Origin: an uncultured Odoribacter sp.
GTDB lineage: Bacteria; Bacteroidota; Bacteroidia; Bacteroidales; Marinifilaceae
Assembly (NCBI GenBank): GCA_947176455.1
Contig: CAMWQQ010000088.1
Span: 1 to 6,515, forward strand
Length of the DNA stretch: 6,515 nucleotides
Reading direction: 5' to 3'
Part shown: in pieces, positions 1-6,078 of the stretch
Position numbering within the stretch: position 1 is the first letter of the stretch
Layout: every line of letters starts with the position of its first letter
Program-made: the position numbers and the translations under genes
Notes under the pieces: generated by a model
Seen by the model: the letters and a program-made list of their open reading frames with translations, nothing else
Database searches by the model: none
Told to the model about the DNA's origin: nothing

Positions 1-8
1 CAAGAACA

Positions 9-881
9 ATGAAAAAATTTATCGTATTGGGAATAAGCGCTTCCATATTTTTCTTTGGAAGTTGCGTGGAACGTTCGCAGAAGTATAAGGATTTGTTGGC
101 TCGTGCCGATTCTTTGAAGGGGGTAACGGTTGCCCAGAACCAGGAACTGGAAAGTATGTTTGCGGACATCAATGACATTACGGCAGGGATGCAGTCTTTG
201 CGGGAAGCAGAAAATTTGCTGACACTTGAAGCAGAACGGGAAGCAAAATCCGCTACGAAGTCAAAACAACAATTGGCTCAGTTGAAAAATGACGTGCAGG
301 CAATTACCGAGGCAATTGCCGGATACAAGGAGCAGATTGCCAATCTGGAAAAAAAGAATAAAGGTCAGTCTGCCGAGTTCAGACGTTTGATCGCTGGTTT
401 GAATGCGCAATTGAACGAACGGGCAGAAAAAATTGCAGAACTCACCGAACAATTGGCGGCAGCCAATAAAGAGTTGGCAGAAAAGGCGGTAGAAATTAGA
501 CAATTGACACAAAGCGTAGATTCTCTGAACAAAGAATCCAAAGGTCAGCAATTGACAATTGCCGAACAGGACCAGGCTCTTTATATGGGAAATTACTTGG
601 TTGGCAACCGGAAATCCTTGAAAGAAGCCGGAGTCATCACGCGTAAAGGTATTTTCTGTCCGCCGGTTGTTGCTTCACAAGCACAGAAGGCAAACTTTGT
701 CAGCATTGATGTTCGAGAAACTCGCTCTATTCCTTTGAATAGCAAGAAAGCCAAAGTATTGTCCGTTCATCCGGAAGATGCTTATGTGCTGGAGGCTGAC
801 GCTGACGGTAACTTGGTGCTGAAAATCAACGATGTGAATACTTTCTGGAAACAAACCAAATATCTGGTCGTAATGATTTGA
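9..881 (+). CDS. Coiled-coil lipoprotein, resembling Bacteroidales Cbp1-family adhesins
   Basis: A 290-residue predicted lipoprotein. Residues 1-19 form a lipoprotein signal peptide: MKK, a hydrophobic core, then FFGSC with Cys19 as the lipidation site. It should therefore be membrane-anchored outside the cytoplasm. Residues about 45-190 are rich in Glu, Lys, Gln, Ala and Leu with heptad-like spacing, indicating a long coiled coil. A compact C-terminal part (about 191-290) starts with LYMGNYLVGNRKSLKEAGVI and ends in a beta-rich segment with FW and KYLVV. This architecture resembles proteins annotated in Bacteroidales as Cbp1-family collagen-binding glycoprotein adhesins; that match is from memory, and collagen binding is not shown here. 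Two DSL triplets (residues 34-36 and 171-173) fit the Bacteroidota O-glycosylation motif D(S/T)(A/I/L/V/M/T). The ATG at 9 is chosen because it opens the signal peptide directly; upstream sequence lies outside the window. The stop TGA is followed in frame by TAG, and a terminator follows. Confidence 0.85.
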   Translation: MKKFIVLGISASIFFFGSCVERSQKYKDLLARADSLKGVTVAQNQELESMFADINDITAGMQSLREAENLLTLEAEREAKSATKSKQQLAQLKNDVQAITEAIAGYKEQIANLEKKNKGQSAEFRRLIAGLNAQLNERAEKIAELTEQLAAANKELAEKAVEIRQLTQSVDSLNKESKGQQLTIAEQDQALYMGNYLVGNRKSLKEAGVITRKGIFCPPVVASQAQKANFVSIDVRETRSIPLNSKKAKVLSVHPEDAYVLEADADGNLVLKINDVNTFWKQTKYLVVMI

Positions 882-910
882 TAGAATCGTAAGTTTCCCT
901 TTATCGTATA

Positions 911-939
911 CAGAGAGCCGGAAGGCTCTCTGTTTTTTT
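911..939 (+). terminator. Intrinsic terminator of the coiled-coil lipoprotein gene
   Basis: A perfect 9-bp stem (CAGAGAGCC at 911-919 with GGCTCTCTG at 924-932) is closed by a GGAA loop of GNRA type and followed by seven T residues (933-939). It starts 30 bases after the stop codon at 881. This is a textbook Rho-independent terminator for the plus-strand gene and marks that gene as the end of its transcript. Confidence 0.93.
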
Positions 940-1081
940 ATGCTTGTAGCATCTTTGAGTTATAGGGCGTGGACGGATAATCGGATGTATGACAATTTTT
1001 AGTTAATGCCTGTTATTTCTATTGTTATTTTTTTATATTTACGGTGATATTAATATTGTCAATCCCGAAGCACTTCCCTTT

Positions 1082-1501
1082 ATGAAAGCAACTGTTTTAC
1101 TTGCTATTTTTTTACTAAGCGGATACGGTATTTTTTTCAGCAGTTGTACTGAAAAAGCGCCGAACACTTCCGAAGGAATTTCTTTGAAAGAATTATATAA
1201 AGATTCCGTGTATCTGGAAATTAAAGGAAATTTAAATGAGCCGGAAATCATCTGGGGAAATGTAAAAACTTATCTTCCGGCATTTTACCGGATGACCAGA
1301 CATTCCAGGATTCAAAACAATCAGGTTGTATTCGATTGCCAATCTGCGGAGGAATTACAGATTTCTCCAAACATATATGAGTATCTCATGGAAAGTTTCA
1401 GGCAAACGAATCAACAGGCAATAGAGAATGGTTGGCAAATCGTAAAGGAATATGATGAATATGGAGTTATATATAGATTCAACCGCTCTCCGCAAAATTG
1501 A
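1082..1501 (+). CDS. Small putative lipoprotein of unknown function
   Basis: A 139-residue protein that I do not recognise. From the ATG at 1082 it begins MKATVLLAIFLLSGYGIFFSSC, a hydrophobic signal peptide ending in a lipobox-like FSSC with Cys22 as the probable lipidated residue. The open frame extends to a TTG at 1022, but the extra 20 residues would sit in front of the signal peptide, so I prefer 1082. The mature part is short, hydrophilic and without cysteine clusters; it has one more Cys in VVFDCQSAEE, several aromatic residues (YLPAFYRM, YEYLMES, YDEYGVIYRF) and no further membrane segment. It is flanked on both sides by terminators, so it is probably transcribed alone. A sampled 60-base stretch (1201-1260) is about 37% G+C, against about 50% in a sampled stretch of the oxidoreductase genes. 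A small secreted protein other than a lipoprotein is possible. Confidence 0.72.
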   Translation: MKATVLLAIFLLSGYGIFFSSCTEKAPNTSEGISLKELYKDSVYLEIKGNLNEPEIIWGNVKTYLPAFYRMTRHSRIQNNQVVFDCQSAEELQISPNIYEYLMESFRQTNQQAIENGWQIVKEYDEYGVIYRFNRSPQN

Positions 1502-1519
1502 AGTGCCGTTATTATAACT

Positions 1520-1551
1520 AAAAGAGTCGCTCTTCCGAGCGACTCTTTTTT
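1520..1551. terminator. Bidirectional intrinsic terminator between convergent genes
   Basis: AAAGAGTCGCTC (1521-1532) and GAGCGACTCTTT (1537-1548) form a perfect 12-bp stem around the loop TTCC; A1520 and T1549 can add a thirteenth pair. On the plus strand the stem runs into T1546-T1551, which suits termination of the small lipoprotein gene ending at 1501. On the minus strand the complement of A1520-A1523 gives a run of T residues, which suits termination of the oxidoreductase operon whose last stop codon ends at 1566. One hairpin probably serves both convergent transcripts. Confidence 0.9.
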
Positions 1552-1565
1552 GTTGTGGGTGATGA

Positions 1566-2117
1566 TTAAAGTTGATTGATCACTACCAATTGTTTCATAC
1601 CGGTTTGTACGGCTTCGATGTTCATCGGAATCAGGTTGTGGTGACGTGCCGGGAGGGATTTCTTCAATCCTTTTTCCAGATTGTCCAGGTTGATGATCGG
1701 CTTTACTTTCAGGAAGGCTCCCAGGATAATCATGTTGAAAATCTTGGGGTTGCCACCTTCAGCTGCCAGCCGGGCACCTTCAATCTGATAAATGTTGATG
1801 TCCTTCCGGGTGGGATGATGCGTGATGCCGTTCGGGTCGTAAATCAAGGTTCCGCCGGGCTTTACCTGGGCTTCGAACTTGTCCATGGATTGCTGGTTCA
1901 GGACGATAGCCGAATCGAAAGCGTTCAATACCGGCGAACTGATTCGTTCATCGCTGATGATGACGGTTACGTTTGCCGTACCTCCGCGCATTTCCGGACC
2001 GTATGACGGCATCCAGGATACTTCCTGGTCTTGCATGATGCCCGAGTAGGCGAGAATCTTTCCCATGGAAAGAACCCCCTGACCTCCGAATCCTGCTATG
2101 ATAATTTCTTCTGTCAT
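1566..2117 (-). CDS. 2-oxoacid:ferredoxin oxidoreductase, gamma subunit
   Basis: A 183-residue cytoplasmic subunit of the pyruvate/ketoisovalerate ferredoxin oxidoreductase gamma family, at the usual length for KorC/VorC-type proteins. The family signature is clear: EEIIIAGFGGQGVLSMGKIL near the N terminus, with the GFGGQG loop at residues 9-14, then PSYGPEMRGG (37-46), typical of this domain. In the four-subunit enzymes this domain completes the catalytic core formed by alpha and beta and contacts coenzyme A; that role comes from the family and is not visible here. It is the last gene of the minus-strand operon, 85 bases after the beta gene, with an inverted repeat and TAAAGTT repeats in the gap. 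The ATG at 2117 directly precedes the conserved TEEIIIAGFGGQG segment, and the hairpin at 1520-1551 follows the stop. The symbol is left blank because naming (korC, vorC) depends on the substrate. Confidence 0.95.
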   Translation of the reverse strand: MTEEIIIAGFGGQGVLSMGKILAYSGIMQDQEVSWMPSYGPEMRGGTANVTVIISDERISSPVLNAFDSAIVLNQQSMDKFEAQVKPGGTLIYDPNGITHHPTRKDINIYQIEGARLAAEGGNPKIFNMIILGAFLKVKPIINLDNLEKGLKKSLPARHHNLIPMNIEAVQTGMKQLVVINQL

Positions 2118-2131
2118 ATAAAACGGGTTTA

Positions 2132-2155
2132 TAAAGTTTCTAAAGTTATAAAGTT
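2132..2155. repeat. Three tandem-like TAAAGTT repeats in the beta-gamma gap
   Basis: TAAAGTT occurs at 2132-2138, 2141-2147 and 2149-2155, start-to-start 9 and 8 bases apart, all within an A+T-rich stretch. Read along the minus-strand transcript this is a triple AACTTTA just upstream of the gamma start codon. The third copy overlaps the outer arm of the neighbouring inverted repeat. The function is unknown, and low sequence complexity may explain it. Confidence 0.6.
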
Positions 2156-2198
2156 CATAAATTAAACTCTAAGATATGACCTTAGAGGTTTTATGAAC
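2153..2198 (-). repeat. Imperfect 46-base inverted repeat (hairpin) between the beta and gamma genes
   Basis: The outer arms GTTCATAAA (2153-2161) and TTTATGAAC (2190-2198) are perfectly complementary. So are the inner arms CTCTAAG (2167-2173) and CTTAGAG (2181-2187), around the 7-base loop ATATGAC. An asymmetric internal loop (5 bases against 2) separates the two helices. In the minus-strand transcript the hairpin starts only 4 bases after the beta stop codon and lies about 35 bases before the gamma start. No T-run follows, so it is not a standard terminator; an mRNA processing, stability or attenuation element is possible. Confidence 0.7.
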
Positions 2199-2202
2199 TA
2201 AA

Positions 2203-2964
2203 TCAAACGTCTTTGATGTCTCCCAACGGATACTTTTCAAACATGTGTTCGTGCATCCACTTGTTGGCGTCTACCGGTGACATTTTCCAACCGGAGTTGC
2301 AGGTTCCGACCACTTCCACGAAAGAGAGGCCTTTTTTCAAGCGGGTGTTCTGGAATGCTTTTTTGAGTGCATTCTTGGTCTTGCGAACGGCTGCCGGGGT
2401 GTCTGCGCTTTGACGGGTCACGTAGCAGGTTCCGTCGAGTTGTGCCAACAATTCGGTGATTTTCATCGGGAAACCGTTCAATTTGGCATCCCGGCCGTAA
2501 GGTGTGGTGGCGGTCACTTGTCCCAACAAGGTTGTCGGAGCCATTTGTCCACCGGTCATACCGTAAATGGCGTTGTTGATAAAGACAACCACGATGTTTT
2601 CTCCCCGGTTGCAGGCGTGCATGATTTCTGCGCATCCGATGGAAGCCAGGTCACCGTCGCCCTGATAGGTGAAAACATATTTTTCCGGATGCAGTCGGCT
2701 GATTGCCGTTGCTACTGCCGGAGCACGTCCGTGGGCTGCCTCTGCCCAGTCGATGTCGATATAATTGTAAGCGAATACGCTACATCCTACCGGAGAAACG
2801 CCGATAGTCTGCTCCTGAATATTCAGTTCTTCGATGACTTCTGCAATCAGTTTATGAACCACTCCGTGGGTACATCCCGGGCAGTAGTGCATGATGTTGT
2901 CGGTGAGGAGACTGCTCTTCTTCAGAACCAGGTTTTCCTCTTTTATAATGTCTGTTAATTCCAT
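2203..2964 (-). CDS. 2-oxoacid:ferredoxin oxidoreductase, beta subunit (thiamine diphosphate-binding)
   Basis: A 253-residue KorB/VorB-partner type beta subunit that carries thiamine diphosphate and performs oxidative decarboxylation of a 2-oxoacid together with the alpha subunit in the cytoplasm. The cofactor motif is visible: GDGD at residues 102-105, followed 25 residues later by NN at 130-131 and then YGMTGGQMAPTT (134-145), as expected for the GDG...NN thiamine diphosphate/Mg site. CPGCTHG (28-34) corresponds to the conserved CPGCGHG motif of the family, with Thr in place of the usual Gly. HGRAPA (78-83) is also conserved. It lies 49 bases after the alpha gene and 85 bases before the gamma gene on the same strand. 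The ATG at 2964 gives the normal N-terminal length. The length and motifs are complete, with no frameshift. The symbol is left blank because korB and other names are substrate-dependent. Confidence 0.96.
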   Translation of the reverse strand: MELTDIIKEENLVLKKSSLLTDNIMHYCPGCTHGVVHKLIAEVIEELNIQEQTIGVSPVGCSVFAYNYIDIDWAEAAHGRAPAVATAISRLHPEKYVFTYQGDGDLASIGCAEIMHACNRGENIVVVFINNAIYGMTGGQMAPTTLLGQVTATTPYGRDAKLNGFPMKITELLAQLDGTCYVTRQSADTPAAVRKTKNALKKAFQNTRLKKGLSFVEVVGTCNSGWKMSPVDANKWMHEHMFEKYPLGDIKDV

Positions 2965-3013
2965 GCTAAACGTTTTTTGATTTATGATTGATTGTTGACC
3001 GATTTACCGTTTA

Positions 3014-4093
3014 TCATATCATAAATTTGGTTTTTAGTGCCTCCAAGATTTCTTCCGGGGTGGGAACCACACCGCCCATGCGTCCGTAAAAGTCTACTTT
3101 CGTTTTGCCATTGACTGCCAGACGGACATCCTCAACCATTTGTCCTGCGCTCATTTCCACCGACATGAAACCTTTCACTTGTGAGCAAAGGTCAGAAATC
3201 GGTTGATAGGGGAACGGGTACAACGTGATGGGGCGCAAAAGTCCTACTTTGATGCCTGCCTCTCGTGCCAGTTGAATGGATTTCTGGCAGATTCGGGCGG
3301 TGGAGCCGTAAGCCACGAAAATGTAGTCGGCATCTTCGCACTGGAGTGCTTCATAGCGGACTTCATTGGCTTCGATTTCCCGGTATTTGCGTTGCAGTTT
3401 CTCGTTAAACACTTCCTGACGGTGTGCTTCCAGTTCCAAAGAAGTGATGATGTGGTGTTCGCGTTTTTTCTTTCCGGTAAGTGCCCAGCTACCCGATATC
3501 TTTTCAATTTCTTCGTCTGTCCACCTCGGGGTGTAGTCCGGCAGAACGACTTTTTCCATCATCTGTCCGATGACTCCGTCTGCCAGCACCATTGCCGGAT
3601 TCCGGTATTTGAAAGCCAGTTCAAAACCCAGCACGACAAAGTCGCTCATTTCCTGAACGGAAGCGGGAGCCAGCACAATCAGGTGGTAGTCGCCATGTCC
3701 ACCGCCTTTGGTGGCTTGGAAATAGTCGCTCTGGGACGGCTGGATTGTTCCCAATCCGGGACCTCCGCGCATAACGTCTACAACCAGACAGGGCAATTCG
3801 GCACCTGCAATATAAGTGATTCCTTCCTGTTTCAAACTGATACCGGGACTGGATGAAGAAGTCATTACCTTTTTCCCGCAGGATGCACCGCCATAAACCA
3901 TATTGATAGCGGCCAATTCACTTTCAGCCTGAAGGACAACCATTCCTGTTTCTTCCCACGGTTTGCGCAACATCAGTGTTTCCATGACTTCAGATTGCGG
4001 GGTAATCGGATAGCCGAAGTAACCGTCGCAACCGCACCGAATGGCGGTTTCCGCGATGACTTCATTACCCTTCATTAATTTTACTTCTGCCAT
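3014..4093 (-). CDS. vorB: 2-oxoacid:ferredoxin oxidoreductase, alpha subunit (VorB/KorA type)
   Basis: A 359-residue alpha subunit of a 2-oxoacid:ferredoxin oxidoreductase. Bacteroidota proteins of this type are commonly named 3-methyl-2-oxobutanoate dehydrogenase subunit VorB; other systems call them KorA, the 2-oxoglutarate type. The N-terminal pyrimidine-binding domain shows LMKGNEVIAE (6-15), GYPITPQSE (27-35), QAESE (55-59) with the family's conserved glutamate, TSSSSPG (78-84) and RGGPGLGT (109-116). The C-terminal transketolase-C-like domain shows VAYGSTAR (260-267) and LRPITLYPFP (286-295). With beta it forms the thiamine diphosphate active site: 2-oxoacid + CoA + oxidised ferredoxin gives acyl-CoA + CO2 + reduced ferredoxin, a reversible reaction. 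It is preceded by the ferredoxin-like gene (55-base gap) and followed by beta (49-base gap). The ATG at 4093 gives the standard MAEVKLMKGN start. Whether branched-chain 2-oxoacids or 2-oxoglutarate is the substrate cannot be decided from the sequence. Confidence 0.96.
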   Translation of the reverse strand: MAEVKLMKGNEVIAETAIRCGCDGYFGYPITPQSEVMETLMLRKPWEETGMVVLQAESELAAINMVYGGASCGKKVMTSSSSPGISLKQEGITYIAGAELPCLVVDVMRGGPGLGTIQPSQSDYFQATKGGGHGDYHLIVLAPASVQEMSDFVVLGFELAFKYRNPAMVLADGVIGQMMEKVVLPDYTPRWTDEEIEKISGSWALTGKKKREHHIITSLELEAHRQEVFNEKLQRKYREIEANEVRYEALQCEDADYIFVAYGSTARICQKSIQLAREAGIKVGLLRPITLYPFPYQPISDLCSQVKGFMSVEMSAGQMVEDVRLAVNGKTKVDFYGRMGGVVPTPEEILEALKTKFMI

Positions 4094-4148
4094 ATTTTAG
4101 TTGTTTTAATTTGTATCTACCTGTATAGGGTACATTAATGATTTTCTG

Positions 4149-4376
4149 TTATTCCACCGCCTTTTTATATACGCTGATTACTGAGTCCGGACATACCAGC
4201 CCGCAACTGGCGCAACCGATGCAGGCTTCCGGATTTTTCATGTAGGCGTAATGGTAGCCTTTCCCGTTTACGTTGGGGTTTAACTCAATCACATGGGTCG
4301 GACACGCCACCACACACAAACTGCATCCTTTACAATGCTCTGTGTCTACAACAATAGCTCCTCTGAATTTTGCCAT
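4149..4376 (-). CDS. 2x[4Fe-4S] ferredoxin-like delta subunit of the oxidoreductase
   Basis: A 75-residue bacterial-type ferredoxin domain protein with two complete cluster motifs: Cys15, Cys18, Cys21 and Cys25-Pro, then Cys52, Cys55, Cys58 and Cys62-Pro, each CxxCxxCxxxCP. It should hold two [4Fe-4S] clusters and pass electrons from the thiamine diphosphate centre of alpha/beta to external ferredoxin. The two motifs are separated by about 26 residues (HVIELNPNVNGKGYHYAY and following), typical of KorD/VorD-type delta subunits. It is the first gene of the four-gene minus-strand operon, 55 bases before alpha. Its ATG at 4376 lies about 69 bases downstream of the promoter candidate at 4445-4475. 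It could in principle be a free ferredoxin, but its position makes the subunit role very likely. The symbol is left blank because korD and vorD names depend on the substrate. Confidence 0.95.
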   Translation of the reverse strand: MAKFRGAIVVDTEHCKGCSLCVVACPTHVIELNPNVNGKGYHYAYMKNPEACIGCASCGLVCPDSVISVYKKAVE

Positions 4377-4444
4377 AGTTTTAAAGATTATGATTTATTG
4401 AATATTTGTATCTTTTCATTACGCTTTGTAATCGATTCCGGGTA

Positions 4445-4475
4445 TAAAATTATATTTTAAAATCAGAACTGCAAA
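4445..4475 (-). promoter_or_regulatory. Bacteroides-type promoter candidate for the oxidoreductase operon
   Basis: On the minus strand TTTG (complement of 4472-4475) is followed after exactly 19 bases by TAATTTTA (complement of 4445-4452). The known Bacteroides primary sigma-factor consensus is TTTG, about 19-21 bases, then TAnnTTTG; only the last base of the -7 box differs. The candidate lies in the 162-base gap between the aminotransferase stop and the delta start and would leave a 5' leader of roughly 60 bases. The region is A+T-rich, so a chance match is possible. I found no terminator-like hairpin here, so some readthrough from the aminotransferase gene is also possible. Confidence 0.55.
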
Positions 4476-4538
4476 AAATGCCGGTTTTATTTTTATCGTT
4501 TGCCTTGAATTTTCACATCCGTATTCGAAATGAGCATT

Positions 4539-5861
4539 TTACGCATTCGTTGGTCGGTGGTCTTTTTCAAAACGTTTGATTCGTTCCTGCAATGTTTCCA
4601 TTTTGTCCATGCCGACTTGCGATACGCAGGCGCGAAGGCCTTCCCGGTCGCTACCACACCCTTTCAGGGTAATGGAAGAGATGCCGTAATACAGCAGTTC
4701 TTTCGCCAATTGCGCTCCTGTCATTCCCGGATAATAGATGGTGAAATAAAAGCCGTCGGCGACGTCTTCCGTACCGTCTTTCTCGTAAACGATTTTAAAG
4801 CCTGCCGCCCGATAGAGGTTTTTCATGGTTTCCGCCCGCTTCCCGTATTCTTTCACGTCGCTCAGGATGTTCAGCTTGCCTTCGTTGGCGGCTTTCAATA
4901 TGGCGGTGACGGCATATTGGGGGGAGTGGGACGTACCGGAGCTCAGGGTATAAATCAGCTTGTAAGTAATGGTATAACCCAATTCTTCCGCATGATAGCG
5001 TTCTTTCAGATGTTCGTATTTCCGGTGAAACAGCGCGTCGGAGATGCAAAGCAGGCCGAGGCGTTGTCCGGCATAACTGAACAGCTTGGAGCTGGATATC
5101 ATCAGAATGTAATTGTCCGTGTATTTGGCGACGGTCGGCTGAAACGGCGGTTCCCCGGGACGGGAAAGGTCTTTGCGGAAGTCCATGGCGAAATAGGCGA
5201 GGTCCTCCAGGATAATGGTGTCGTATTCCGTTGCCAGTTTGCCGATGATTTGAAGTTCCGTTTCGGTGAGGCAAACCCAGGATGGATTGTTGGGATTGCT
5301 GTATACGATGCCGGCAATGTTGCCTTTGTCGAGGTATTCCCGGAGTTTGGCTTCCAGTTGTTCGCCCCGGTGATTGTAAATGTCAAATGTGATATAGGGT
5401 TTGCCGATGACCTCCAGTTGGGTCTTTTGCACCGGAAATCCGGGGTCAATGAACAGAATCGTGTCTTTCCCCTTGTGACATTCCGTCAATGCCATAAAGG
5501 CGGCATAGGATGCCTGCATGGCACCGACGGTGGGAATGATGCCTTCCGGACGGAGGTCGATGCCGATGAAATTCTTGATGAAGAGGGAGGCTTCTTTGGA
5601 CAGTTCCGCATGACCTTCCAACATGGGATAAAATTGAGCCACGCCTTGCTGAAGGGCTTTGATTTCCGCTTCCGTTCCGATTTTGGAGGGAGCCAGTCCG
5701 GGAACGCCCATTTCCATGCGAATGAATTTGGTGCCTGTTGCCTTTTCCAGCAAATTGGTGATTTTTACGATATCCCGGATGGAGGCTTCGTCCAGGTCGG
5801 TCACGTTGCATTGCGACATGATGGTCTCCACCAGTTGTTTGTCAATCAGATTATTTTGCAT
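4539..5861 (-). CDS. PLP-dependent class I/II aminotransferase
   Basis: A 440-residue fold-type I pyridoxal-phosphate enzyme of the aspartate aminotransferase superfamily; it should move an amino group between an amino acid and a 2-oxoacid in the cytoplasm. The visible landmarks are MGVPGLAP (51-58) near the N terminus, SNPNNPS (188-194), Asp220 and Tyr223 in ILEDLAY for the PLP ring, SSSKLFSYAGQRLG (256-269) with Lys259 as the Schiff-base lysine and Arg267 for the phosphate, and Arg410 in GLRACVS as the likely substrate carboxylate anchor. All catalytic residues are present. The open frame reaches a TTG at 5897, but the ATG at 5861 (MQNNLIDKQL) is preferred because it is an ATG and leaves a sensible N terminus. 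It lies 162 bases upstream of the 2-oxoacid oxidoreductase operon on the same strand, which suggests it may supply 2-oxoacids. The amino-acid specificity cannot be read. Confidence 0.9.
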   Translation of the reverse strand: MQNNLIDKQLVETIMSQCNVTDLDEASIRDIVKITNLLEKATGTKFIRMEMGVPGLAPSKIGTEAEIKALQQGVAQFYPMLEGHAELSKEASLFIKNFIGIDLRPEGIIPTVGAMQASYAAFMALTECHKGKDTILFIDPGFPVQKTQLEVIGKPYITFDIYNHRGEQLEAKLREYLDKGNIAGIVYSNPNNPSWVCLTETELQIIGKLATEYDTIILEDLAYFAMDFRKDLSRPGEPPFQPTVAKYTDNYILMISSSKLFSYAGQRLGLLCISDALFHRKYEHLKERYHAEELGYTITYKLIYTLSSGTSHSPQYAVTAILKAANEGKLNILSDVKEYGKRAETMKNLYRAAGFKIVYEKDGTEDVADGFYFTIYYPGMTGAQLAKELLYYGISSITLKGCGSDREGLRACVSQVGMDKMETLQERIKRFEKDHRPTNA

Positions 5862-5894
5862 GATTCTGGATGGTTTGTTTCTTACATTTTGAAA

Positions 5895-5902
5895 CAATGA
5901 TA
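5895..5902 (-). promoter_or_regulatory. Weak -7 box candidate for the aminotransferase gene
   Basis: The minus strand reads TATCATTG here, one mismatch from the Bacteroides -7 consensus TAnnTTTG, about 34 bases before the preferred ATG at 5861. No TTTG lies at the expected 19-21 base distance upstream, so support is partial. The surrounding divergent intergenic region (5862-6078) is A+T-rich and must hold promoters for both directions, but I see no better match for either gene. Confidence 0.25.
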
Positions 5903-6078
5903 CAAAAATTAATTGAAAGTCGTCGATGTTTGAGTTATTTTAACTTATAATTAAAGAAATTTATATCGTTTGCGGATTGCAAAATGAAATTTGTCGTTCT
6001 TGTTTGACGTCGCATTTGCAAAAACCGGTGGAAATGACGGGATATAAAATATATTTCGGTATTTTTGCCTTAAAATTG

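Noticed and set aside
882..1081. Searched for a promoter, small RNA or extra gene between the two lipoprotein genes.
   Set aside because: Apart from the terminator at 911-939, only a TATATTTA at 1034-1041 resembles a -7 box, and it has no TTTG at the right distance. The evidence is too weak to annotate.
1572..2006. A 144-codon plus-strand open frame opposite the gamma subunit gene.
   Set aside because: The minus strand encodes the GFGGQG gamma-family protein. The plus frame has no recognisable features and would begin beyond the terminator at 1520-1551.
2149..2198. The inverted repeat considered as an intrinsic terminator inside the operon.
   Set aside because: No T-run follows it in the direction of transcription, the helix is A+U-rich with an internal loop, and the essential gamma subunit gene lies just beyond.
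3203..3856. A 217-codon plus-strand open frame opposite the alpha subunit gene.
   Set aside because: It is antisense to a fully conserved VorB/KorA protein, its translation has no family features, and it is a codon-structure shadow.
4530..5900. A 456-codon plus-strand open frame opposite the aminotransferase gene, including a start at 4530.
   Set aside because: It lies almost exactly antisense to a gene with all the class I/II aminotransferase motifs. Its product has no recognisable domain, and long mirror frames are common opposite genes of moderate G+C.
5984..6007. A tiny plus-strand reading frame (ATG at 5984, MKFVVLV then stop) as a leader peptide before the permease gene.
   Set aside because: It has only seven codons, no regulatory codon run and no attenuator-like hairpin after it, so chance is the simplest explanation.
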